NCBI RefSeq assembly: GCF_013364235.1
Contig: NZ_CP054919.1
Location: 1,027,489-1,091,488, forward strand
Length of the DNA: 64,000 nucleotides
Source: Kitasatospora sp. NA04385
GTDB lineage: Bacteria; Actinomycetota; Actinomycetes; Streptomycetales; Streptomycetaceae
Direction: 5' to 3'
Shown here: positions 17,491 through 25,647 of the stretch, piece after piece
Numbering within the stretch: the first letter of the stretch is position 1
How the letters are laid out: each line of letters opens with the position of its first letter
Translations under genes and position numbers: made by a program
Notes under the pieces: model-generated
Database searches by the model: none
Told to the model about the DNA's origin: nothing
The model's input: the letters and a program-made list of their open reading frames with translations, nothing else

Positions 17491-17969
17491 ATGCCGAGGT
17501 CCATCGGTACCGCCGTCGCCTACATCGCCACTGGCGTTCCCCAACGCCACACTCGCCCAGGACCAGGCCGTCCAGGCCAAGGCCGCCATCCGCTGGGGCA
17601 AGGCGGTCCCCACCACGGCTCCCGGGGTCGTCCACCCCAACGACTATGGCGACATCTTCTCGCCGACCTGCGGCACCGCCTGGATCTCGGGCAACGCGGT
17701 GGGCAACCTCAGCGTCGACATCTCCGCCGGCCTCACCCTCCTGCCCGGGGACAAGGCCATCTTCTACTTCTGGAAGGTCTACCTGGCTGGCCCGGGCGGC
17801 ACCAGCCACCTGCAGTGGGGCCGTACCGGCCTCGCCGACCGCAACTCGTGGGCCGGCCACAAGACTGTCGGCGGACTGACCGTCGGCAACGCCATCGCCA
17901 CGGTCAGCATCCGGCGCCTGACCCCCAAATCTGCATGCTCCGTCCCGGACAGAACGCCTCGGCAGCCTA
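17491..17969 (+). pseudogene. Frameshifted remnant of an unidentified protein
   Basis: An ATG at 17491 opens MPRSIGTAVAYIATG, but the coherent protein continues in another frame from about 17534: FPNATLAQDQAVQAKAAIRW, then FSPTCGTAWISGNAVGNLSV, FYFWKVYLAGPGG and GNAIATVSI. Codon bias is good in the second frame, which has no credible start because a stop lies upstream at 17474. The alternating hydrophobic pattern suggests a beta-rich secreted or structural protein; I cannot name it. A single frameshift near 17535 would explain the arrangement. Confidence 0.5.
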
Positions 17970-18169
17970 GGAACCTCCCTGCCACTACAGCTCCCGCCCG
18001 GGAGCAGGCCCTGTCCGGCGAAGGAGCCCTCCGTGCTGGCGACCGCTCGCACTGGCCGCCGTGGCGGCGTGCTCCTGCCCGCCGTCGGCACCTTCTGTGC
18101 TGACCCGCCATCCACCAGCACATCGATGCTGAAGCATGTGCATCCTTCAGCAGTCTCTTTAAAACCATG

Positions 18170-18183
18170 TGCACGCTTGTGCA
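18170..18183. promoter_or_regulatory. Palindromic motif upstream of the 169-residue orphan gene
   Basis: TGCAC-gctt-GTGCA is a perfect 5-bp inverted repeat. It is embedded in a short AT-richer stretch (18130-18215) where GTGCAT/ATGCTT words recur several times. It is a plausible operator for the gene at 18272. The binding protein is unknown. Confidence 0.35.
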
Positions 18184-18271
18184 TGAGTGAGATGCTTCGT
18201 TCATGCGCTGCTTCGGCGCATGTAAGCGGGTACGTCGTATGTGCGGCGCCCCAGTGGAAGAGGAGACGGCA

Positions 18272-18781
18272 GTGAGGCTGCTGCAGGGCACCCCGGAGGA
18301 GATCGCGTCCTTCCTGAAGTTGATGGGGGAGGAGGGAGCGGAGTCCTTCGACGACGCGGCCGTCGACACGGCCGCGGAGCCCGCCACCTGGGTCGGGATC
18401 GAGGCGCTGGTGCGCGGCCGGGCGCGCAGCGAGGAGATCGCCGAGCGAGTGCTGGCCTACCTGAAGGGCGTGCTCGAGATCGGCGGCGTAGAGATCGAGG
18501 CGGGCACCTCGGAGCGGACCCGCGACGGCCTGTCCAACTACGTGATGGTCCGGGACGCCGGCAAGCGTCGCTTCGGCGCCGTCGCGTACGTCAACGCCAT
18601 CAACGCCGGACTCACTGTCCGGCTCACCCCGCAGGACGTCGCCGACAACGACGACCCGCGCATCGAGTTGCGCGACGTCAAGGACGGCCACAAGTACGCG
18701 GTCAACTGCCCCTTGCGGGACGAGGAGACGGTCGACCTGGCCCTCCAGCTCACCCAGCGCGCGCTGGCGAAGGTGCGCTGA
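18272..18781 (+). CDS. Hypothetical cytoplasmic protein
   Basis: A 169-residue soluble protein beginning MRLLQGTPEEIASFLKLMGE. It is rich in Glu, Asp and Ala, and has a C-terminal half with GLSNYVMVRDAGKRRFGAVA, then YVNAINAGLTVRL and VNCPLRDEETVDLALQL. I do not recognise a domain; the second half looks like an alpha+beta fold that could bind nucleic acid or a protein partner. GTG at 18272 is preferred because AGGAGA lies just upstream. It sits between the two IS copies with no obvious operon partner. The promoter region carries the TGCAC/GTGCA palindrome. Confidence 0.65.
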   Translation: MRLLQGTPEEIASFLKLMGEEGAESFDDAAVDTAAEPATWVGIEALVRGRARSEEIAERVLAYLKGVLEIGGVEIEAGTSERTRDGLSNYVMVRDAGKRRFGAVAYVNAINAGLTVRLTPQDVADNDDPRIELRDVKDGHKYAVNCPLRDEETVDLALQLTQRALAKVR

Positions 18782-19038
18782 CCGCGTTCGACGTGCACAA
18801 CGCGGGGCGGCCGCCTCGTCGCCAAACTCGCCGGCCGCCCCCGGCCACCACCCCGGCCGCCCTGGCGGCCGCTTACGGCCCCGCCCTGGCCCGCCTGCTG
18901 GGCACCGAAACGGCGAGTACCGCCTCGCCGCGGGGTTGCAGGGCCGGGCCCGTACGGGCACCCCGGAGGGATACCGTCAGAGGCGTACCGCCCGGTCCGG
19001 TGCCGGGCAGCCGACACCGAAGAAGGGGGTTGGTGGGG

Positions 19039-19374
19039 ATGAGCGCCCAGCCCGCCGAACACGGGCCCGGCGGCGGACGCCTCGGACTGCCGCCGATGAA
19101 CACGGTGCAGGAACTGCGCGCCGCACTGCGCACCGGCTACGGCTACCCCGGAGACGCCGAACGCCTGGACGCCGAACTCGCCGCGCAACTGCTGCGCCAG
19201 GTGCCCGTCGACCGGCTCGACCAGGTGCCCGCCGTCGTGGACCTGGTCGCTGTCGCCGAGATCGTCGCCGCCTACCGCGGCCGCGTCCTGCTCGCCGCCG
19301 ACCGCGACAGCGCCGCCGTGATCGACGAGGAAAGTGGCCCCTTCTGCCCTACTGACTTCGGCTTGTCAGGGTGA
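19039..19374 (+). CDS. Hypothetical protein, 3' end interrupted by IS copy 2
   Basis: A 111-residue reading frame with good codon bias: LPPMNTVQELRAALRTGYGY, PGDAERLDAELAAQLLRQVP and VAEIVAAYRGRVLLAADRD. It runs into the terminal repeat of IS copy 2 at 19350, so the last eight residues come from the IS and the stop (19372) is inside the element. The native C-terminus is therefore lost or altered. It is mostly helical and of unknown function. A G-rich Shine-Dalgarno (19025-19029) precedes ATG 19039; GTG 19033 is an alternative. Confidence 0.5.
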   Translation: MSAQPAEHGPGGGRLGLPPMNTVQELRAALRTGYGYPGDAERLDAELAAQLLRQVPVDRLDQVPAVVDLVAVAEIVAAYRGRVLLAADRDSAAVIDEESGPFCPTDFGLSG

Positions 19375-20520
19375 GGTGGGGGTGTCGAGGGTCAGGCCGG
19401 TGCCGGCTCTGAAGCCGTCGAGGGTGTCGGGGCGGTACTGCAGGCGCTTGAACCGGTTGCGGACGAGGGCTTCGAGTCGGTCGAGGGCCATGACGGCGAG
19501 GTTGGTGAGGCTGTGCTTGACGTGTGCCCGGACCCGTTCGACGGGGTTGAGGTCGGGCGCGTAGGCGGGAAGGAGGAAGACCGTCAGCCAGGTGCGCTGG
19601 GAGATCAACTCGCGCATGGCGTGGGAGACATGGGTGTTCAGGCGGTCCCAGGCCGGCACGATCGGCGCCTTGACGAGGTGGCGGACGCCGTCGACCAGGG
19701 CGATGAAGTCGCGCTCGCCCATGCTGCGGCACCGGCCCCTGCCGGCGGGGTGGGTGACCAGGCGGTGGCACAGCCTGGTGCGCGAGCCCGGCCGCACGGC
19801 AATCAGTCCCGCCACGGACAGGCGTCCCGCGCTTCGGCCGCTGACGGTCACGACCGGCGTGCGGCCGCGCCGGCCCCAGATACGGCTTCTGGGCGGTCGG
19901 CGGGTGAAGCCTGCCTCGTCCTCGAAACAGATGTATCCCCCGCAGGCCGCCCGGGCGCTTTTACCTCCGCCCAGGTCACCTCCTTCCAGGCGGTGACGGC
20001 CTGCTCGTCGCGCTCGGCCACTCGACGCGCGGGAACCCGCGGGCTGCAGCCGAGGCGGTGCATCAGCCTGGTGGCGCCCGAGACGCTGTAGGTGACGTGG
20101 AACTTCCGCCCGATCGGCGTGACCACCCGCGAGGCCGTCCAGACCTGCGCCTCCACCCAGCCGTGCGCGGCCGGACCCTCGTCCAGATACGCGGCGAGCT
20201 TGGCCAGACAGCGCGGCGACAGGCGGCACCGCGACCCAGCCGGGCCACGCGATGCCAGCGCCTGCACGCCACCGTCGCGCCACAACTGGTGCCACTGGTA
20301 GGCCGACTTCGAACTCACCCGCAGGCGCCGAGCCACCTCCGCCGGCTTGACCTCCTGCTCGAACAACTCGGCCGCCTACACCCGCACCGACTCCCGACGC
20401 AGCCATCCCGCGGCGGTCAGCCCGCCCCCATCCGCATACCTCACACACCACCGGTACAGCCACCGCTTCAGGCCCGTCAGGCACTCCACACAGATGCACC
20501 CTGACGGGCAGAAGTCAGTA
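19350..20520 (-). mobile_element. IS630-family insertion sequence, copy 2 (inverted)
   Basis: A 1171-bp element of the same length as copy 1 and opposite in orientation. Terminal repeats at 19350-19374 and 20496-20520 match at 21 of 25 positions. The outer TA falls exactly in the stop codon of the 106-residue gene to the right. The two copies diverge at many positions, so they are not a recent duplication. Together they bracket 15920-20520 like a composite transposon. Confidence 0.92.
19366..20366 (-). CDS. IS630 transposase, copy 2 (two frames, -1 frameshift)
   Basis: Frame A (start 20366, TTG) encodes the HTH part EVARRLRVSSKSAYQWHQLW. The A-AAA-G slip site at 19958-19962 links it to frame B, ending at 19366. 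The DDE triad is complete: CFEDEAG (Asp codon 19918-19920), WDRLN and NPVERVRAHVKHS. It could therefore be active if the -1 frameshift operates, and could act in trans on copy 1. The same in-frame TAG as in copy 1 precedes the TTG, so the initiation point is uncertain. IS630 enzymes insert at TA dinucleotides. Confidence 0.85.
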
Positions 20521-20835
20521 ACCCAAGGGGACCTCACGGACCCGAACGTTCCCGCAGACGACGAAGCCTGCAGGCTCCTCGCCGTCCAGCAGGCGGATCC
20601 GTCGGAAGCGGTGGCTCAGGCGGTCAGGGATGTTCACCAAGTCCTGCATCTCCCGGTCGGACTCCACTTCCTGGAGCGTCAGGGAACGGTACGAGGACCT
20701 GGTCTTCATCCCGACTACTCCGACGAACTCAATCTCGGTGGCGGTAGTGTCCCCCTCCTTCTCGTAACTCCGGAACACCAGCAGGCGGTGCGAGATCTGG
20801 TAGGACCAGACCTGCATGAGCATGGGGAAGCGCAC
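20515..20835 (-). CDS. Small hypothetical protein with IS copy 2 inserted at its stop codon
   Basis: A 106-residue protein starting MRFPMLMQVWSYQISHRLLV, with a basic centre (MKTRSSYRSLTLQEVESDRE) and ending VRVREVPLGY. Without the IS the codon after PLG would be TAG: the element inserted at the TA of that stop and added a single Tyr before a new TGA. The gene is therefore essentially intact. GTG at 20835 has GGAAGGA. It is on the same strand as, and downstream of, the HEAT-like repeat gene (gap 128 bp). Size and location fit an orphan immunity-type gene, but I see no family motif. Confidence 0.6.
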   Translation of the reverse strand: MRFPMLMQVWSYQISHRLLVFRSYEKEGDTTATEIEFVGVVGMKTRSSYRSLTLQEVESDREMQDLVNIPDRLSHRFRRIRLLDGEEPAGFVVCGNVRVREVPLGY

Positions 20836-20963
20836 AGTCTTTCCTTCCGTGAACGATGCCCCGCCGAGCGGGCTCGGCTGGGCATCGTTCTCTGCCGCAC
20901 ATTGATCTGTTGCTGTCGTACGAGGAGTGTCAGCCGCCGGCCGCGGCCGTCACCCCTCCGACC

Positions 20964-22361
20964 TCAGGAGGCCGGTCGGGGAATCCCCGCGGCATCGAGC
21001 AGCCGGTGCATGAGGGACGGCGGCAGCGCCGGATTGGCCGCTGCCCTGATCGACGTCTGCGGATCCCCGTCCCCGAGCAGTTCCTCCACCCGCCCGTGGG
21101 GCAGGTTCGGGTGCGAGGCGATGGTGCGCCGGAAGCGGACGTCGGGATCGCGGCTGAGGCGCAGCAGCAGTTCGGCCGGCGCCCCGGGGTCGTGGGTGGC
21201 GAGAATCCGCTGTGCCGGGTCGGAGGAGTCGGCGAATCGCCGTGCGAGCCCGACGCGCGGGAAGTTCGGGTGTTCCAGGAGCATTCCTTTCAGTGGACTG
21301 GTCCAACGGCGGAAGGCGTCGAGGACGACCTCGCCGTCGGCGGTGGGCTGGTTCTCGCAGAGCAGGATGCGCACCGGAAGGTCGCCGTCACGGCCGAGGA
21401 GGTCGATGACCTCCTGGGGCAGACGCCTGTTGCAGGCGGCACTGCGCCGGAGCAGCGTGTTCGCGGACGCCGCGCACCGCCGCAGCACCTCGACATCGGT
21501 CGCGTCGAGGACCCAGGGCACCGCCCCGAGCCGATCGGACTCCGACACGTGGTAGTCGATCTCCGCCCGCTGCGCCTCCGTCAGATCCGGGCGGGCGGCG
21601 AACTGCAGGCGGACCGCGTGCTCCGGATCGTCGGCGAGGAGCCGCGCCGTGTCCAGCGCGACCGCGGGATTGCCCGCGACGGCGGCGCGCTCGTGCGCGT
21701 CACCGGTCTCGGCCAGCCGCCGCGCCGTCGCCGGGTGCAGTGCGGCCCTCGCCAGCACCTGGGCCCTCCGAACCGGAACGTCGTCCGTGAGCAGCAGGTA
21801 CCGGTCGGTGGCGTCGGCGTCGTGGCCGCTCGCCCGTTTCGCGGCCTCGCACCGCACGGAGGGTTCGGCGTCCGCCAGCAGCAGCCCGCGCTGCCCGGGA
21901 TCCAGGTGCTCCCAGGCCCGGCACGCGGCACGCCGCCGCCGCGGGTCGGCGTCCGACGCCAGCTCGGCCAGGGCCGGGGAGGACGGCAGACTCTCCTCCG
22001 CGCGCGAGCGCACCTCGGCGTCCCCGTCCCGGAGCAGGGCCCGCTGGGCCCACTCCGGCAGGGGGTCCACCGGGCTCCTGAACCACTGCGGCCCGACCGC
22101 CACCGCAGCTCTCACCTTCGGATCGGGATCGCCCGCCAGCCGCGCCCGGCAATCACCGGAAGCGCCCTTGTTCTCCGCGAACGCCGCACGCAGCACCACG
22201 TGCGGAGAGGCCACGATCGCGTCGACGACCCGATCGGGCAGCGAACGCCAGGCCAGGGTCTGCCAGACGTCCGACGCCTCCTCGGAGAGCAGCCGCAGCA
22301 GCACGTCCGCCGGGGCTGCGGGATTCTTGACGATCCCGCGGATCATTCCATGGTTGTTCAT
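20964..22361 (-). CDS. HEAT/leucine-rich-variant repeat protein, candidate immunity protein
   Basis: A 465-residue all-helical solenoid. Repeats of about 23-25 residues recur throughout with the pattern DPDxxVRxAVA: LAGDPDPKVRAAVAVGPQ, LRDGDAEVRSRAEESL, ASDADPRRRRAACRA, LADAEPSVRCEAAKRAS, LSRDPDVRFRRTIASHP and GDGDPQTSIRAAANPALPP. No catalytic motif or membrane segment is visible. Its ATG overlaps the stop of the toxin fragment by one base (TGATG), so the two are translationally coupled. In polymorphic toxin loci the gene immediately after the toxin is usually its immunity gene, so that is the best guess; repeat solenoids commonly bind proteins. Confidence 0.72.
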   Translation of the reverse strand: MNNHGMIRGIVKNPAAPADVLLRLLSEEASDVWQTLAWRSLPDRVVDAIVASPHVVLRAAFAENKGASGDCRARLAGDPDPKVRAAVAVGPQWFRSPVDPLPEWAQRALLRDGDAEVRSRAEESLPSSPALAELASDADPRRRRAACRAWEHLDPGQRGLLLADAEPSVRCEAAKRASGHDADATDRYLLLTDDVPVRRAQVLARAALHPATARRLAETGDAHERAAVAGNPAVALDTARLLADDPEHAVRLQFAARPDLTEAQRAEIDYHVSESDRLGAVPWVLDATDVEVLRRCAASANTLLRRSAACNRRLPQEVIDLLGRDGDLPVRILLCENQPTADGEVVLDAFRRWTSPLKGMLLEHPNFPRVGLARRFADSSDPAQRILATHDPGAPAELLLRLSRDPDVRFRRTIASHPNLPHGRVEELLGDGDPQTSIRAAANPALPPSLMHRLLDAAGIPRPAS

Positions 22362-23505
22362 CAGCGCTCCGCGGGACTAGGCAGGCCGGCGAACGGGTCG
22401 GATCCGCCGCGCCACTCGACGCGGTCCCGGACCGACTTCGGCGATTTCATGATCTGCGCCAACTCCCACGCCGTGAAGTCGTGCGACGGGTTGCTCGCGA
22501 GGTCGCTCTCGCTCACGGTCTCGGCCCACGCTTTCGCGTCTGAGCTTCCGCCCCGGACCTCGGTGAGGTCGAACATCAGCTTCGTGGTGCTGCTCGGTTC
22601 CAGGGCCGGCCTGAAATGGTTGAAGAAGTCAGTGTAGTCACCGAGTTCTCCGGGCCGTCGACTCCGAGCACGATCTTCGTGGGAGGACAGATGTTGTGGA
22701 CGAGGACGGGCGTGCCGCCCGCGACCACGTAATACGTGTGCAGGTCCGCGACGGTGAGGTCGTGCATGTCCGCTTCGCCCTGCAGCGGGGTCACGGCGGT
22801 CATCCGGATCCGTTCTCCGGAGGGGGTGAGGCCACGCGTCGGGTCGAGCGTGGTGACCTGGTTCTGGCCGAGCGTGTTGGTGACGGTCAGCCCGGTGGCG
22901 GTCAGGTAGGAGGTGCGGGTGTAGCTGGTGGCGGTCGCGTGTCCGGCGCCGTCGTAGATCCTGCTCGGCTTGCCGAAGCCGTCGGTGAGCGTACTGGCCT
23001 CGGTCCGGTGGGTGAACGCGCCGCCGCTGTAGCCATCGGCGACCTGGAGCACGGACTGGTCGCCCTTGGTGGGGGCGGCCTGCGGCCAGGTGGGGGCGGC
23101 GGGCTGCGGCCAGGTCGCCACCATCGTCGGGTTGTCGTAGAAGGTGCGGGTCGCCATGGCGACGTCGGCGGCCCGGTTGAGGCCGGTCGGCGCGGTCAGC
23201 TTGTTGAGCTGGGAGTCGGTGTCGTAGCTGGTGTCGCTCTCGTTAGTGCACCAACCGCCGCTGACGGCCTGGCGGGCCCAGGTCTCGGCCTTGCCGGTGG
23301 CGTTGGCGGTCAGCGGGGGCAGCCCGGTGCGGGCGCGGCTCGCGACGGGCGCGGAGACCCAGTAGGAGTTGATGCTGGAGTGGTCGACCGGTCCGCCGTC
23401 GTAGGTGTAGGCGGTGGACTCCAGTGCGTTGCCGGAGAGTTGGTCGGCGTCGCGGTGGCCGCCGCCGGCCGGGGTGACCTTGGCGAGCAGGCCGCTGACG
23501 CCCAC
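22361..23505 (-). pseudogene. Truncated RHS/Hint polymorphic toxin with frameshift in the C-terminal domain
   Basis: The frame 23505-22576 carries RHS-type repeats (YTRTSYLTATGLTVTNTLGQ, KPSRIYDGAGHATATSY) and a Hint-like processing module: GERIRMTAVTPLQGEADMHD, LTVADLHTYYVVAGGTPVLV, HN. The following toxin segment starts ICPPTKIVLGVDGPEN, and then the frame breaks near 22645. It continues in the next frame as GDYTDFFNHFRPALEPSSTT and KLMFDLTEVRGG down to SVRDRVEWRGGSDPFAGLPS, with a stop at 22361. A one-base deletion explains the break. The N-terminal thousand-plus residues and secretion region of a normal RHS toxin are absent. The toxin domain is not one I recognise. Confidence 0.78.
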
Positions 23506-23586
23506 GGCGAGGGCCGCCTTGTGGTCGAGGACTCGGCCGACGCGCCGGCGGGACTGCTCGGCGCCGCCGTGTCCCGACCGGCCCGG

Positions 23587-24615
23587 TCAGGGCGCGGCGG
23601 GTCCGGTGCTGCCGCGCGGCACCAGGACGGGGGTGCCGGCCGGGCGGGAGGGGGCGCGGCCCTCGTCGATGAGCTCCAGCAGGCAGCGGGCGACCCCCTC
23701 GCCGACCGCGAACGGGTCGTGGCTGAGCGCGGAGAGCTGCGGGCGGGTGATCCGGCACAGGTCGGAGTCGTCCCAGGCGACCAGCGAGACGTCCTGCGGG
23801 ACGCGCAGGCCGAGTTCCTCGGCGACGGCGATCGCGGCGACGGCCATGAGGTCGTTGTCGTAGACGATCGCGGTGGGGCGCTCGGCGGCCGTCAGCAGGG
23901 TGCGGGTGGCCCGGGCGCCGGCGTGCGCGGACAGGTCGGTGGGCAGGCTGCGGGCGCTGACGCCGGGCAGTTCGGCGGCCGTCTCGGCGAACGCGCCGCC
24001 GCGCAGCAGGGTGCGGCCGAGCGCCTCGGGGCCGGTGACGTGCGCGATCCGGCGGTGGCCGAGCAGCGCCAGGTAGCGGACGGCCTCGGAGATCGCCGCC
24101 GCGTCGTCGGTCCACACCGCCGGGAACGGGCCGGACAGCGCGGGCTGGCTGACCGCGACGGCCGGCATCCCGAGCCTGTGCACGGGCTCCAGCCGGGGGT
24201 CGTCGGCGACCACCCCGACCAGCACCGAGCCGTTCACCCGCCCGGACTGCCACCACTGCCGGTACAGCGCGATCTCCGCCTCCCGGTCGGGGACGGTGTG
24301 CAGCAGCAGCGCGCACGGCCGCTCCGCGAGGACCTGCTCGATGCCGCCGATCAGCGCCATCTGCACCTGGTCCAGCCCGGCCCCGCCGCGGGTCAGCGCC
24401 ATGCCGACGGTGTGCACCCGGTCGCCCTGGGCCAGCGAGCGGGCCGCCAGGTTCGGCGACCAGCCGAGTTCGCGGGCCGCCTCGACGATCCGCCGCCGGG
24501 TCGCGTCGGAGACGCCCGGCCGGTCGTTGAGGGCGAGCGAGACCGCACCCGCGGACACCCCGGCCCGCGCCGCCACGTCCCGGATCGTCACCCGGCGCTG
24601 CATCCCGCTGCTCAC
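23587..24615 (-). CDS. LacI family transcriptional regulator
   Basis: A 342-residue repressor. The HTH reads TIRDVAARAGVSAGAVSLAL then NDRPGVSDATRRRI. The effector domain contains QWWQSGRVNGSVLVGV, AIVYDNDLMAVAAIAVAEEL and LVAWDDSDLCRITRP. It is a close paralogue of the proteins at 27692 and, less so, 13921. GTG at 24615 has GAGGGACGGG; ATG 24603 is an alternative. Sugar-responsive control of nearby carbohydrate genes is likely, but no palindrome pins the target. Its 3' end abuts the RHS remnant (82 bp), so the island boundary lies here. Confidence 0.88.
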   Translation of the reverse strand: MSSGMQRRVTIRDVAARAGVSAGAVSLALNDRPGVSDATRRRIVEAARELGWSPNLAARSLAQGDRVHTVGMALTRGGAGLDQVQMALIGGIEQVLAERPCALLLHTVPDREAEIALYRQWWQSGRVNGSVLVGVVADDPRLEPVHRLGMPAVAVSQPALSGPFPAVWTDDAAAISEAVRYLALLGHRRIAHVTGPEALGRTLLRGGAFAETAAELPGVSARSLPTDLSAHAGARATRTLLTAAERPTAIVYDNDLMAVAAIAVAEELGLRVPQDVSLVAWDDSDLCRITRPQLSALSHDPFAVGEGVARCLLELIDEGRAPSRPAGTPVLVPRGSTGPAAP

Positions 24616-24748
24616 CCCGTCCCTCGCGTACCCGCCACCTGCGGGTCCCATCCTGTCAGGTCCCCGGCGCCGGACGGCACCTCGGCTCCTGGTAGCGTCG
24701 CAATCTTCGCCGGGTGGGCCCGGCGGAGTACCCCGACAGGGACCCGGC

Positions 24749-25411
24749 ATGACGACCGCGCAACAGCGCCTGCACCACGCCCTGGACGCCCTCGGCCGCA
24801 CCGCCCGCCCCGGACCGGCGGTGGACGGCTGCGGACACTGCTACACCCCGCGGGAGTTGGCGGCCCTCTCCGGCCCGCCCGACCTGGTCCCGGACCGGCT
24901 GCTGCACTCGGTCGCGATGAAGTCCCCCGGCCACTGGGTCGACTTCCCCGCCCTCTACCGCCGCCTCGCCCCGCGCCTGCTGCGGCAGTTGACCACCGGC
25001 ACGCTGGCGGTGGACGGCCCGCTGGTCGCCGCCCGGCTGGTCGCCGCCGACTGGACCTCCTGGCACCGCGCCGAACTCGTCCGGGACGTCCTGGACGCCT
25101 GGTGGTGCGCCACCCTGGCCGACCCCGCCGCGAACGCCGCCGACGTCCTGGAGACCGTGTCGGTCGCCACCGGCACCGCCACCCCCTGGCTGCGGGCCTG
25201 GAGCGAGACCCGCACCCCGACCGCCGAACGGCACCTCACCCGCGCCGTCGGCGACTGGCTGTACTACGACCGCCTCCCCGACCTCCGCCTCGGCTTCCAC
25301 CGCGAACTCCCGGTCGGCCCCGAGATCGCCGCCTGGATCGCCGCCCTGCCGCCGCACCTCCTCGACGAGGAGCAGCGCTCCTGGCTGGACCTGGTCTACG
25401 ACCGGACTTGA
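24749..25411 (+). CDS. Hypothetical protein
   Basis: A 220-residue soluble protein with strong codon bias. It has HCYTPRELAALSGPPDLVPD near residue 35, SPGHWVDFPALYRRLAPRLL near 65, and many Trp-rich helices (DWTSWHRAEL, DAWWCATLAD, GDWLYYDRLPDLRLGF). It shows two Cys (CGHCY) that might bind metal. I know similar unannotated proteins in streptomycetes but no function. ATG at 24749 has AGGGAC upstream. It is divergent from the LacI gene at 23587, whose regulator might bind in the 133-bp gap. Confidence 0.72.
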   Translation: MTTAQQRLHHALDALGRTARPGPAVDGCGHCYTPRELAALSGPPDLVPDRLLHSVAMKSPGHWVDFPALYRRLAPRLLRQLTTGTLAVDGPLVAARLVAADWTSWHRAELVRDVLDAWWCATLADPAANAADVLETVSVATGTATPWLRAWSETRTPTAERHLTRAVGDWLYYDRLPDLRLGFHRELPVGPEIAAWIAALPPHLLDEEQRSWLDLVYDRT

Positions 25412-25423
25412 AGAACCTGTCCA

Positions 25424-25495
25424 ACCAGGGGCCCGGGGAACGGCGGGTCGATGCTGCGCAGCGGCCCCGCCAGGGGCCCGGGGAACGGCGGGGCC
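25424..25495. repeat. Direct repeat pair in intergenic DNA
   Basis: The 20-bp word CCAGGGGCCCGGGGAACGGC occurs twice about 47 bp apart between the gene ending at 25411 and the LacI gene ending at 25648. Each copy contains the GGGCCC palindrome. The rest of the 236-bp gap shows no gene. Confidence 0.55.
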
Positions 25496-25647
25496 GTGCT
25501 GCTGACGGCCGGAGCCCATCGAAAGTCCGTGCTGCTGCGTGCCGTAACAGGAACCGGAAGCAGACGCGCGCAACGGCAGTGCACCCCCAGCAGCCACGAC
25601 CTCGCCGTTCCTCGAGCCCCTGAATGCGCGCCGCCCGCCGAGGGTTC

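Noticed and set aside
22696..25623. A 975-residue open frame on the plus strand across the RHS remnant, LacI gene and hypothetical gene
   Set aside because: Its composition (Gly/Arg/Ala/Val runs) is that of an antisense shadow in very high GC DNA, and it overlaps real minus-strand genes with recognisable domains.
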